Source: CBDDBX01 sp965225955 (GTDB lineage: Bacteria > Acidobacteriota > Aminicenantia > UBA2199). From it: 64,000 bases of DNA. The first letter of the stretch is position 1. The number at the start of each line of letters is the position of its first letter. Of this stretch, positions 31,546 through 39,705 are shown piece by piece. The notes below the pieces were generated by a model. That model had not been told where the DNA came from. It was given only the letters and a program-made list of their open reading frames with translations, and did no database searches. The DNA is taken from positions 1 to 64,000 of the forward strand of contig CBDDBX010000032.1 in the NCBI GenBank assembly GCA_965225955.1, in the 5' to 3' direction. Made by a program: the position numbers and the translations under genes.

Positions 31546-32876
31546 TATTTTTTATCCATGAAATAGGTTATTATCTGAGCAATTGTATTGTTTCTTATAA
31601 TGAATACTGTCAGACTTCTTACCTTCTCATCTTTTTCTCTGGGAACCTCTATTTTAAGATTTCTGTTTCTCATTTTAACTGATTTACCGTAGTTGGAAGG
31701 AATGCCTCCTGAGAGTGGAACTCCGCTTATTGAACGGAAGATCTGCTCTCCTTTACGGTTGAATGAGAAAACAGGGATAACTGATGCAGAATATAGCTGA
31801 CCTGTTCTGTCAAGAGTTAGTTTAACTGATGAGTCAGAAAGGTTAAGCTCTTTAACATATATTGTTGATGGGTTGAGTTTTATTAAGCTCTTCTGCTGAT
31901 TAGTGAGTACAGATCTTCTGTATTCGTCTATGTTTACATAGTTACCCTTTTTTAATTCAAATCTGGATATACCGGGAAGAGGATAACTCTTCTCAGCAAT
32001 CAGTGATGGTTTCGATGTATTGAAGAATTTCCAGTACTGAAGTTTTTTGCTGTAGAAGTGGTTACGATCAGAAATATAGAGCTGATTAAACATTGAGGTA
32101 AAATAGTTTTTGAACCCTACAAGCTGTACATTACTGAGAAACACTCTTATGAATTTATAGGACTTGTTAAGATTATTCTTATATGTTCTGAACCAGTTCA
32201 GGCTTTTACCTTTATATTTGAAACTATCAATGTAGCAGCCAATATAATCATCAATTCTCTTCTCTTCCCAACTCTCTTTCCAGAATCTTATATGGTTAAT
32301 TACCTTATTACGTCTCTTTACTATATTTTCAGGAGTATCGTAAACTATTTTATTGTAGATAATTATAGGGGTCTGGGTGACAAATATGTAGCGGGAGATC
32401 TTCATCAGATCACTGTTCTTCATAACCACACAGCCTCTTGAGTTCGTAGGTGATGTCGTTTTTGAAGGATCATGAGCGCCGTGAAGCCAGATACCTGAAC
32501 CATTCCTCTTCTCCATCTTATCTATTGGGTTAGGGTAGTTCATGGTAAAAGCTTTATCACCGTAATCATCATATGTAGGCAGCTCTTCTCCATTCAGGAT
32601 TCTGGTGAAGAAATATATCCCTTCAGGAGTTTTGAGGTCACCTTCAAACATTTTGCGACCACTTTTTTTACCTGAAGTGATTATAATCTTTTCCAGAGGT
32701 TCCGGTGAATAGTTGCTGTATACATAGAGGGTTTGTGACATCTTGTCGACAACCAGAGTGTATTGCTCTTTACCAAATTTGTAGTTGAGCATACATTCCG
32801 GGATCTTCTCTTCAGCAGAAAGCATGAACTGAACTGATAGTAAAATTGTTGCGAAAAAGAGAAGTTTCTTTGCCAC
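31545..32876 (-). CDS. Csd6/Pgp2-like LD-transpeptidase-fold carboxypeptidase
   Basis: 443 residues with a signal peptide (KLLFFATILLSVQFMLSAEE). The YkuD domain (residues ~30-180) has ALYVYSNYSPEP-like strand sequence and the active-site block GIWLHGAHDP...NSRGCVVM with its Cys. An NTF2-like domain follows (~185-290: KESWEEKRIDDYIGCYIDSF, YKGKSLNWFRTYKNNL), exactly the domain order of Helicobacter Csd6 and Campylobacter Pgp2, which trim tetrapeptides to tripeptides. A third, beta-rich C-terminal domain (~290-443) extends beyond those enzymes. It would act just upstream of the Csd4-like enzyme encoded next door. Substrate specificity is inferred. Confidence 0.85.
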   Translation of the reverse strand: MAKKLLFFATILLSVQFMLSAEEKIPECMLNYKFGKEQYTLVVDKMSQTLYVYSNYSPEPLEKIIITSGKKSGRKMFEGDLKTPEGIYFFTRILNGEELPTYDDYGDKAFTMNYPNPIDKMEKRNGSGIWLHGAHDPSKTTSPTNSRGCVVMKNSDLMKISRYIFVTQTPIIIYNKIVYDTPENIVKRRNKVINHIRFWKESWEEKRIDDYIGCYIDSFKYKGKSLNWFRTYKNNLNKSYKFIRVFLSNVQLVGFKNYFTSMFNQLYISDRNHFYSKKLQYWKFFNTSKPSLIAEKSYPLPGISRFELKKGNYVNIDEYRRSVLTNQQKSLIKLNPSTIYVKELNLSDSSVKLTLDRTGQLYSASVIPVFSFNRKGEQIFRSISGVPLSGGIPSNYGKSVKMRNRNLKIEVPREKDEKVRSLTVFIIRNNTIAQIITYFMDKK

Positions 32877-32877
32877 T

Positions 32878-33588
32878 TTAGTCCTCCAGAGCTTTAAGTT
32901 GCGTTATTATTTCAAGATTTTTTTCAATACCGATTTCAGTAGCTTTTCTGAACAGATCATATGGAACCGGTGTCTCTTCTGCAAATCCCTGAACCTGAAT
33001 AACGTTACCTTTTTCTGAAGATACAATGTTTATATCCGCATCCACGGCAACATCCTCTTCATAGTTGAGATCAACAAGCACTTCATCACCTTTTATACCA
33101 ACTGATATTGCTGCTATATATTCAATTTCCGGCATTCTGGGAATATGATTCTCGTATACCATGTATCTGAGCATCTGATGAAGAGCAACCATACCTCCGT
33201 TTATACAGGCGCATCTTGTACCACCATCAGCCTGAATGACATCTGTATCTATATGTATTGTTTTACCGTCTATGGCTTTAAGGTCAAATACGTTTCTGAG
33301 AGAGCGCCCGATAAATCTCTGGATCTCTATATTGCGATGGTTTACTTTCATACGTTCCCGCTGCTGTCTCTGAATACCTGATGAACCTGGCAGCATTGCA
33401 TATTCAGCATTTATCCATCCTTTTTTCTGGCCTCTTAAAAATGAAGGAATCTTATTTTCAAATATTGCAGTAGCAATAATTCTTGTACTGCCGTGTTCAA
33501 CGTAGGCTGAACCCGGAACCCGGTTGATGAATCCGGGAATAACTCTGAATTGTCTGATCTCGTCAGGTTGTCTGTTGTCCTTTCTCAT
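32878..33588 (-). CDS. rph: Ribonuclease PH
   Basis: 236-residue phosphorolytic 3'-5' exoribonuclease that trims tRNA 3' ends. MRKDNRQPDEIR is the typical N-terminus (family MRxDGRxxDxLR), so ATG 33588 with GGAG upstream is preferred over ATG 33600. Other marks: GSTRIIATA, RQQRERMKVNHRNIEIQRFIGRSLR (RNA-binding Arg cluster), IDTDVIQADGGTRCACINGG (phosphate-binding and catalytic Asp region) and LDLNYEEDVAVDADINIV-type sequence near the end. Its 5' end overlaps the acyltransferase gene by 26 bases. Its place between lipid A and peptidoglycan genes looks like operon convenience rather than shared function. Confidence 0.95.
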   Translation of the reverse strand: MRKDNRQPDEIRQFRVIPGFINRVPGSAYVEHGSTRIIATAIFENKIPSFLRGQKKGWINAEYAMLPGSSGIQRQQRERMKVNHRNIEIQRFIGRSLRNVFDLKAIDGKTIHIDTDVIQADGGTRCACINGGMVALHQMLRYMVYENHIPRMPEIEYIAAISVGIKGDEVLVDLNYEEDVAVDADINIVSSEKGNVIQVQGFAEETPVPYDLFRKATEIGIEKNLEIITQLKALED

Positions 33589-34495
33589 TTTTTTCTCCAT
33601 GGGGTCTTGTTTTCCAGCGATCGTGGAACCATAGCCACTGGGCTGGATATTTTCTAATCATTTGTTCTATTATTGTTGTACATCTCTGAGTAAGATTTTT
33701 TGTGTCTTCCAATGTGTTACCGGTTGGCTCAAACTCGACTCTTTCATTGAGATCAAGAACTATACCCTCTTCAGTATAGTAGAGAAATACCGGAACAATA
33801 GGAACACCCCGCTTAAGGTGAATCTGTGACACTGAAGATACTGCACAGGCTTTGCGACTGAAGAAGTCCACAAAAACCCCTTCCCGGTCGATAGTATTCT
33901 GATCAATAAGAAAAAAAGCAGCTTCTCCTTCTGATAAAAGGTGGAGTACTGATCTTATTGAGCCTTTATCACTTATTATTCTGCATCTGGTTATATCTCT
34001 GAACTCCTTTACGAAGTTGTCGATAAGGGGGTTGTTCATTTTACGGGCCAGACCGTGAAGGGTAACTCCAAGGTGTTTGTTAAAGAGAAGTGGAATAAGT
34101 TCCCAGTTACCAAAATGCGCAGAGAAGAATATTACCCCCCTGTTTTCTTTAATAATGTTGTCTATATTGCATCTGTCAATTATTCTGGGAGGGTTTTTCT
34201 CTTTAAACTTTTTCCTTACTGCCAGTATCAGCATCTGGTTTATTATGAACGAGTAGTGCCTGTAGACAGAATCTATTAATTTAAGAATTTCCGGTTCTGA
34301 TAAGTCAGGATAAGCAGATGTAAGATTTTCTCTTATAATAAGTGAATGCCTGGTTTTTAAGCGTCTCAGAAGAAACAGAATTATGCTGCTATTGCGTTTC
34401 AGAATGAAATCCGGGAGTATACGCAAAAATCCCAGATAAATTTTCAGAACGCAGTACTCAGATTTATGTTTAAAAGACGCCTTTTTCTTTTGCAT
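33563..34495 (-). CDS. Lipid A late acyltransferase (LpxL/HtrB family)
   Basis: 310-residue enzyme that adds a secondary acyl chain to Kdo-lipid IVA at the inner membrane. The catalytic HFGNWE (Hx4E/D) motif lies in GVIFFSAHFGNWELIP, followed by GLARKMNNPLIDNF, DQNTIDREGVFVDFF and YPAQWLWFHDRWKTRP, all conserved in LpxL/LpxM. The family's N-terminal anchor helix is weak here. It overlaps both neighbours (26 bases each), making translational coupling with lpxK likely. Which acyl position it uses cannot be read from sequence. Confidence 0.9.
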   Translation of the reverse strand: MQKKKASFKHKSEYCVLKIYLGFLRILPDFILKRNSSIILFLLRRLKTRHSLIIRENLTSAYPDLSEPEILKLIDSVYRHYSFIINQMLILAVRKKFKEKNPPRIIDRCNIDNIIKENRGVIFFSAHFGNWELIPLLFNKHLGVTLHGLARKMNNPLIDNFVKEFRDITRCRIISDKGSIRSVLHLLSEGEAAFFLIDQNTIDREGVFVDFFSRKACAVSSVSQIHLKRGVPIVPVFLYYTEEGIVLDLNERVEFEPTGNTLEDTKNLTQRCTTIIEQMIRKYPAQWLWFHDRWKTRPHGEKNEKGQQTT

Positions 34496-35429
34496 ATTTA
34501 ATAATAGTTTCTTCTAGATTATAGCTGCATTCTACTCTGTTTTGCAAGTATATGAGAGGGATTCCTGTGGTATCAATGTTTTTAAGTTTTACAAGATCCT
34601 TCTCTGTACAAACCAGATACCTGCTTCTATCTTTAAGACGCTGTTTTTCAAGGTTTTCAAGATCTTTCTCAGTAAATTTATGGTGATCCCTGTAAGGTGT
34701 GAAACTCTTTAAATTCCAGTTTCTGAGAACTCTTCTGAATCTCTCATTATCACCAAGAGCAGAGAAGCCGGTTACCTGTTCTGAATCTGGGGCTGCTTCA
34801 TTACCATACTGATCTTTAAAACCATCTGTTTCAAAGTAGTAAGTTCCCTGAAAATTATTTTTACATGTTTTTTTACTGTCTCTGAATCCCAGAATAATAT
34901 CGTTCTTATAAGCCATGAACCTGAAGTTTCTCAGAAAGTAGTAAGGGTGATCCTGGTTTATAAGCATAATAGAGAGATCTTTTGAGAGGTTACGGCTTTG
35001 AAAACCGTCATCGAGAATAAGTACTCTGCAGCCTTCTCTGATGGCTGCTTCAGTTGAGGCAATACGGTTTGTGCAGGTTATTACAGCTGCATCTTTTAAT
35101 CTGTTACGGTATATTATTGCTTCATCACCAACATCTGCAGAGTTGTGATGTTCATTGACTATTACAGGCTCTTTACCTGCTGATTTACCGCCATACCCTC
35201 TTAAAGCTATAGCATGTTTAAATCCGGCACCGGATAGAATTTCAGAAATCTTAATTACCATTGGTGTTTTTCCGGTACCTCCAAAGGAGATATTGTCTAC
35301 TGATATTATCAGAATATTTTCAAAGTTTCTCTTATTAAAGCCTTTAAGAGTCAGATTAATGAAGGAGATGGATTTGAAGATAATTGAAGGAATCAGTAGA
35401 AGTGCTTTTTTTACTATTTCAGAATACAT
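34470..35429 (-). CDS. lpxK: Tetraacyldisaccharide 4'-kinase LpxK
   Basis: 319 residues. LpxK phosphorylates the 4'-position of the lipid A precursor. The P-loop FGGTGKTPMVI follows ILIISVDNIS, then ALRGYGGKSAGKEP, VGDEAIIYRN and RVLILDDGFQSRNLSKD (the DDGFQ motif), all hallmarks of the family. An N-terminal amphipathic or membrane segment (KKALLLIPSIIFKSISFINL) anchors it. The gene overlaps waaA by 16 bases and the LpxL-type gene by 26. It contributes to lipid A with those neighbours. Confidence 0.95.
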   Translation of the reverse strand: MYSEIVKKALLLIPSIIFKSISFINLTLKGFNKRNFENILIISVDNISFGGTGKTPMVIKISEILSGAGFKHAIALRGYGGKSAGKEPVIVNEHHNSADVGDEAIIYRNRLKDAAVITCTNRIASTEAAIREGCRVLILDDGFQSRNLSKDLSIMLINQDHPYYFLRNFRFMAYKNDIILGFRDSKKTCKNNFQGTYYFETDGFKDQYGNEAAPDSEQVTGFSALGDNERFRRVLRNWNLKSFTPYRDHHKFTEKDLENLEKQRLKDRSRYLVCTEKDLVKLKNIDTTGIPLIYLQNRVECSYNLEETIIKYAKEKGVF

Positions 35430-36661
35430 GTTAGTTTATCTATAATAGTCTTATTTGTTCCAGTAAGATTGTCAACTACCTTACGACTTCCTCTACTGGA
35501 TATTTTACCGGCAGATTGAATGAAATCTGCAAGCTCTTCGGCTCTGGTTACTGTAAGATAAGCATCAGCTTTTTTCAGTTTTTCAAGTATTACCGGAAAG
35601 TTTTCGCAATGTATGCCTCCTGCAAGAGGAAGGTTCAGTACTGCAGGTTCATAAAGGTTGTGACCTCCGGTTTCCGCAGAACATGTGCCCCCCATATAGA
35701 CAGCATCAGCAATCTTCATAATATTAAAAAGGTAGCCAATGGAGTCGTATATAAGTATTTCACTATTCAGATCCACCTTTTCTGATTTGCTCCATAATGT
35801 TGCATTTAATCCGGCATCTCTTAACCTCGACTCTATTGTCAAAGCAGAAGACGGATGTCGCGGAACTATTACTGAAGGTACCTGACCGCATATTTGCAGT
35901 GCCGGTATTATGAGATCTGTGTCTTCTTTATGTGTACTGGCAAAAACTGTCAGATTCTCTGGCTTTGAAGGAGCTTTCAGGTGTTTAATAATAGATACCT
36001 GATCTTCAAGGTTATTAAGTGCTGCAACAGCTTCATCTGCTTTTATATTTCCAAGTACTTCAAGGTTGGCTTCAGGTATTCCCAGAGCCTTAAATCTCTC
36101 TGTATATATTTCTGCCTGAAGCATATAAGAGGATATCCGGTTGAAAACAGGTTTCATAAGAGCTCTGATCTTCATATATTTCCTGAAAGCAGGAGCAGAG
36201 ATTCTGCCGTTAATCAGTATTACAGGAACTTTAAAAAGCTTTGCTGTAAGCAGCCAGTTGGGCCAGATTTCAAGTTCATTAAGAACAATAATATCTGGCT
36301 TTATTGCTTTAAAGAACTTTCTCATGGTACCTGAAAAATCAAGAGGGGAAGGGATTACCGGAATTGATTGAATCTGTTCTTTTGCATATTTGTAGCCGGA
36401 TACAGTTGTAACCGACAGAATCAGAGTGAAATTACCGGATTTATTAAACTCTTCGATAAAAGAGAGGAGACTCTTAACTTCTCCTACAGAAACAGCATGA
36501 AGCCATACAACTTTTCCAGAAGTATCGGTTTGCAGAGCCGGTTTCAGTCTTTGTCCTATTATTTCCCTGAACTCTTCAGACCTGAATCTTAATATCCAGA
36601 AGGGGAAAGTGAGCAGAACTATTAGTATATATAGTAAATCTGTCAGAAAGCCTGTAATCAT
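35414..36661 (-). CDS. waaA: Kdo transferase WaaA (GT30)
   Basis: 415-residue inner-membrane glycosyltransferase that adds Kdo to lipid A precursor. An N-terminal membrane helix (LLYILIVLLTFPFWILRF) precedes VVWLHAVSVGEVKSLLSF with the catalytic Glu, then ILSVTTVSGYKYAKEQ, VLNELEIWPNWL, ILINGRISAPAF, IVPRHPSS and GGTCSAETGGHNLYEPAVL, all family-typical. ATG 36661 lies six bases after an extended -10 box. It is first in a six-gene operon with lpxK, lpxL-type, rph, csd6-like and csd4-like genes. Mono- versus bifunctional transfer cannot be decided. Confidence 0.94.
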   Translation of the reverse strand: MITGFLTDLLYILIVLLTFPFWILRFRSEEFREIIGQRLKPALQTDTSGKVVWLHAVSVGEVKSLLSFIEEFNKSGNFTLILSVTTVSGYKYAKEQIQSIPVIPSPLDFSGTMRKFFKAIKPDIIVLNELEIWPNWLLTAKLFKVPVILINGRISAPAFRKYMKIRALMKPVFNRISSYMLQAEIYTERFKALGIPEANLEVLGNIKADEAVAALNNLEDQVSIIKHLKAPSKPENLTVFASTHKEDTDLIIPALQICGQVPSVIVPRHPSSALTIESRLRDAGLNATLWSKSEKVDLNSEILIYDSIGYLFNIMKIADAVYMGGTCSAETGGHNLYEPAVLNLPLAGGIHCENFPVILEKLKKADAYLTVTRAEELADFIQSAGKISSRGSRKVVDNLTGTNKTIIDKLTCILK

Positions 36662-36667
36662 CGGCTG

Positions 36668-36676
36668 ATTATATCA
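36668..36676 (-). promoter_or_regulatory. Extended -10 promoter of the waaA operon (leaderless)
   Basis: Minus-strand TGATATAAT (36676-36668), then six bases and ATG 36661. There is no Shine-Dalgarno sequence. The nonamer is identical to those before znuA and tatD. Confidence 0.6.
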
Positions 36677-36720
36677 CATCCGGTTTTTATCATGAATTTC
36701 CGGAAAAAAACGCATTAAAA

Positions 36721-36739
36721 GTTTACAGAAACTGTAAAC
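36721..36739. promoter_or_regulatory. Perfect palindrome, candidate operator
   Basis: GTTTACAG and CTGTAAAC separated by AAA. It lies 60-78 bases upstream of waaA and about 230 upstream of pilM, so it could bind a regulator acting on either operon. Confidence 0.5.
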
Positions 36740-36969
36740 ATCCCATGGTACTGTTCAATCTTTAGTAAAGAGTAGGAAAAATATCTGTTTTACAAGATAT
36801 ATAGGTGATATTCAGTATCTGGATCTGTTTAAGTGCTGTAGATGCGGTTAAACATCGGAGTCAGTGATAGAGCCTATATAAAAGGAAAAAAAATTTTGTA
36901 AAGTTGACTTTTCAATTTTACTATGCTAGTTAATATTCAACACGAAAATTTGTTCAGATGGAGAACGAT

Positions 36970-38055
36970 ATGTCTTTTAATTTTTTTAAACCCAAAAAAG
37001 TGGTGGGACTCGATATTGGTTCTTTCTCTCTGAAACTGGTTGAACTTAAGGCTAAAAAGAAAAAGAAAGAGACGGTTTATGAATTGGTTTCTCTGGGATT
37101 TGAGCCTGTTCCGTACCAGTCAATAGTAGAAGGAAGTATCATGGATTCCACAGCTGTGGTTGATGCTATACAGCACGTGTTCTATGAAAGTAAAACCAAA
37201 GCCAATTCCCTCTCCTTCGGAGTATCAGGCAGTTCGGTTATTGTAAAGAGGATTGAGGTTCAGCGACTTAATCCTGCGGAAATGCATGAGCATATATTAT
37301 GGGAAGCACGACCCCATATTCCATTTACACCTGAAGAGGTAAATATAGACTACGAAGTAATAGAATCCCCGGATGTCCAGCCGGACAGGGTGGGGGTACT
37401 GCTTGCGGCTGTGAAGAAAGAGAAGCTCAATGACTACCTGAATGTTGTTTCAATATCAGATAAGAACGCTTCAATTGTTGATCTGGAGTCTTTTGCCCTG
37501 ACCAACAGTGTGTTCTATAACTATGAAATGTACCGTTCACGTAGTGTGGCTATTATAAATATTGGTGCATCAATAACAAACATTATTATTGCTTCCAACG
37601 GATATCCTGTATTTGTAAGAGATATCGCTTTTGGTGGTAACCATTTTACAGATCTTATTCAGAAAGAGCTCAGTCTGAAATATGAGAAAGCTGAATCGGT
37701 GAAAAAAGGTCGTCAGGTTGAGGAAGTTTCCCAGGCTGCGGTTAAACCGGTTATTAACCTCATATTCAATGAGCTGAAAAATGAGATAAAGAAGACTTTC
37801 GAGTTTTACAGATCCAACAGTACCAAAGGCAATATTGATAACATACTGCTCAGTGGTGGTACAGCAAACCTTGACTCTCTGGTGGACTCATTTGCTCAGG
37901 AATTTGACATTCCTGTAGAAATTGTTGACCCATTTAACAGAATCGAGATTAATCCGAAAAACAAGAAGATTGACCCGGATTTTATAAGAGAGATGGGGCC
38001 ACTGTTTAATGTTGCTGTAGGTCTTGCTATGAGAGCTGTGGGAGATGGCAAATGA
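36970..38055 (+). CDS. pilM: Type IV pilus assembly protein PilM
   Basis: 361-residue cytoplasmic actin-like ATPase of the pilus alignment complex. VVGLDIGSFSLKLVELK (phosphate-1 loop), LSFGVSGSSVIVKRIEV, AIINIGASITNIIIASNGYP (phosphate-2) and ILLSGGTANLDSLVDSF (adenosine motif) define the fold. GGAG ends six bases before ATG 36970; ATG 36958 would place the ribosome site inside the gene. It binds the short N-terminal tail of PilN, encoded next with a four-base overlap. It begins an operon that runs to 46566. Confidence 0.94.
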   Translation: MSFNFFKPKKVVGLDIGSFSLKLVELKAKKKKKETVYELVSLGFEPVPYQSIVEGSIMDSTAVVDAIQHVFYESKTKANSLSFGVSGSSVIVKRIEVQRLNPAEMHEHILWEARPHIPFTPEEVNIDYEVIESPDVQPDRVGVLLAAVKKEKLNDYLNVVSISDKNASIVDLESFALTNSVFYNYEMYRSRSVAIINIGASITNIIIASNGYPVFVRDIAFGGNHFTDLIQKELSLKYEKAESVKKGRQVEEVSQAAVKPVINLIFNELKNEIKKTFEFYRSNSTKGNIDNILLSGGTANLDSLVDSFAQEFDIPVEIVDPFNRIEINPKNKKIDPDFIREMGPLFNVAVGLAMRAVGDGK

Positions 38056-38654
38056 TTAAAGTAAACTTACTTAACCCGGGTAAAAAAGACCTTGCTCAGG
38101 GTGGAACTGCCGATGCCCCGGCTATGGATGCGGAGAAGCCGGCAGATCAGTACAATAATCCGGCTGTTATTGCAGGTGTGGGACTTGGGCTGGCAATCAT
38201 CGGATTAATCTGGTGGATGCAGGTAAGTGAGCTTGATGATATCAAGCGTCTGCACTCTGAAAGACAGGCAAGAAAAACCCAGCTTGAAGGAGTTCTTAAA
38301 ACAATTGCTGAACTTGAAAGCACTAAGATGATGCTCGAAGAGAAGGTAAAAGTTATTGAACGACTTAAAGGACAGCAGAAAAACTGCGTTAAGATGATGG
38401 ATTTTGTATCTGCATCACTTCCCAGATGGGTCTGGCTTACTGAACTTGAGTTTAGTGGCAGTAAAGTTACTATCAAAGGTAAAGCCCTTTCAAGTAATCT
38501 TGTAGCTGATTTCATTACCAAGCTGAAAGGAACCAACCATTTTGAGAATATCAATTTTGACGGAACCTCGACTTCCAGAACAGGTCAGATGGAAATTCAG
38601 GATTTCAGTTTAACCTGTGACTACAAAGTAGAGAAGAAGGATAAGACGGTGTAA
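38052..38654 (+). CDS. pilN: Type IV pilus inner-membrane protein PilN
   Basis: 200 residues. The cytoplasmic tail MIKVNLLNPGKK is the PilM-binding motif. A ~35-residue linker leads to one transmembrane helix (PAVIAGVGLGLAIIGLIWWM), then a periplasmic coiled coil (RLHSERQARKTQLEGVLKTI) and a small ferredoxin-like domain. PilN pairs with PilO to form the ring that links PilM to PilP/PilQ. The linker between the tail and the helix is longer than in many PilN proteins. Confidence 0.92.
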   Translation: MIKVNLLNPGKKDLAQGGTADAPAMDAEKPADQYNNPAVIAGVGLGLAIIGLIWWMQVSELDDIKRLHSERQARKTQLEGVLKTIAELESTKMMLEEKVKVIERLKGQQKNCVKMMDFVSASLPRWVWLTELEFSGSKVTIKGKALSSNLVADFITKLKGTNHFENINFDGTSTSRTGQMEIQDFSLTCDYKVEKKDKTV

Positions 38655-38656
38655 TA

Positions 38657-39253
38657 ATGGAAATACAAAATTTACCATGGTATGGACAATTTCTTGTGTT
38701 TTTTCTGATAGCACTGCTGTTTGGCGGAGGTCTTTTCTGGTATCTGGAATACGATTCAAATGAGACAGCTATTGAACGCTACTCATCAAGAATAGAGACT
38801 CTGAACAGAGATATTCTGAGAGCTGAGCAGAAACAGAGACAGTTGCCACAGCTCAGAAAAGATATGGAGCAGACAAAAATCAAGCTGGAACAGATAAAAA
38901 CAATCCTTCCTGAAAAAGAGGATGTTGAGCAGATTCTGAAGAGAATTCAGGCTCTTATCTCAAATGCCAGATTGAAAATGCTCTCTTTTAAACCTATGAA
39001 TTACGTAGCAAAGAAGATCTATTTCGAAAAACCCATAAAAATACAGATTGAGGGTAACTACCATAACACAGCGATCTTCTTTGATAAGCTATCAAAACTT
39101 AAAAAGATTTTTACAGTTAATAATCTGAGTATAAAACCTCTCAACCGGGGGAGATCAAACGACTTTACTATAATGGCGGATTTCACTGCGGTGCTCTACC
39201 TTTATCGTGATACCACTCCTCAGAAAGAGACAGCAGGAGGTAAGAAGAAATGA
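38657..39253 (+). CDS. pilO: Type IV pilus inner-membrane protein PilO
   Basis: 198 residues: a short cytoplasmic end (MEIQNLPWYGQ), one membrane helix (FLVFFLIALLFGGGLFWYL), a periplasmic coiled coil (IETLNRDILRAEQKQRQLPQ) and a C-terminal globular domain (IQIEGNYHNTAIFFDKLSKL) typical of PilO. The order and size fit. It overlaps pilP by four bases. It forms heterodimers with PilN in the alignment subcomplex. Confidence 0.92.
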   Translation: MEIQNLPWYGQFLVFFLIALLFGGGLFWYLEYDSNETAIERYSSRIETLNRDILRAEQKQRQLPQLRKDMEQTKIKLEQIKTILPEKEDVEQILKRIQALISNARLKMLSFKPMNYVAKKIYFEKPIKIQIEGNYHNTAIFFDKLSKLKKIFTVNNLSIKPLNRGRSNDFTIMADFTAVLYLYRDTTPQKETAGGKKK

Positions 39254-39705
39254 AAATCTTTATGATCCTTTTTCTGATTACAGGAACACTGCTTTTTTCT
39301 CAGGAGCAGGAAGAGAAGAAAACCGGTGAAGTTGAAACAGCTTCTGAAGAGTACGTTTACCGTCCAATGGGAAGGAAAGATCCTTTTGTGGATGAGCTGA
39401 AAGGTTCTGGTGTTAAAAATGTCCGTGAACAGCGGGAGGGGCTCGCTGGTCTTTATATAGACGAACTTGAACTTCAGGGTATTCTGACTGACAAGGATGC
39501 ATCATCAGCTCTTTTCAGAGGACCCGACAGCAAACCCTATATCGTCAAGGTCGGCGATGAGGTATATGATGGGAAAATAGTGAGAATTGACAGTCTGGTT
39601 GTTGTATTTAAACAGATTACAACGGTATTCGGACACCTTGGGGGTAAGAAAGAGAAACTCATTTACAAAAGATTAAAACCCGAAGAGGAGGGGAACCAAC
39701 TATGA
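39250..39705 (+). CDS. pilP: Type IV pilus protein PilP
   Basis: 151 residues. The signal peptide MKIFMILFLITGTLLFSQE has no lipobox Cys, so unlike many PilP proteins it is probably not a lipoprotein. A ~35-residue acidic linker leads to YRPMGRKDPFVDEL, the conserved 'GRxDPF' entry of PilP, and a beta-sandwich domain (LELQGILTDKDASSALFRGP, YIVKVGDEVYDGKIVRID). It bridges PilNO to the secretin. Confidence 0.9.
   Translation: MKIFMILFLITGTLLFSQEQEEKKTGEVETASEEYVYRPMGRKDPFVDELKGSGVKNVREQREGLAGLYIDELELQGILTDKDASSALFRGPDSKPYIVKVGDEVYDGKIVRIDSLVVVFKQITTVFGHLGGKKEKLIYKRLKPEEEGNQL

Larger units (their letters stand above)
36662..36969. other. Divergent promoter region between waaA and pilM
   Basis: 308 bases with no gene. 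It holds the waaA -10 box, a perfect palindrome (36721-36739) and, nearer pilM, TTGACT at 36904-36909 plus TTGTAA (36896-36901)-N17-TACTAT (36919-36924), either of which may serve the pil operon. Confidence 0.6.
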
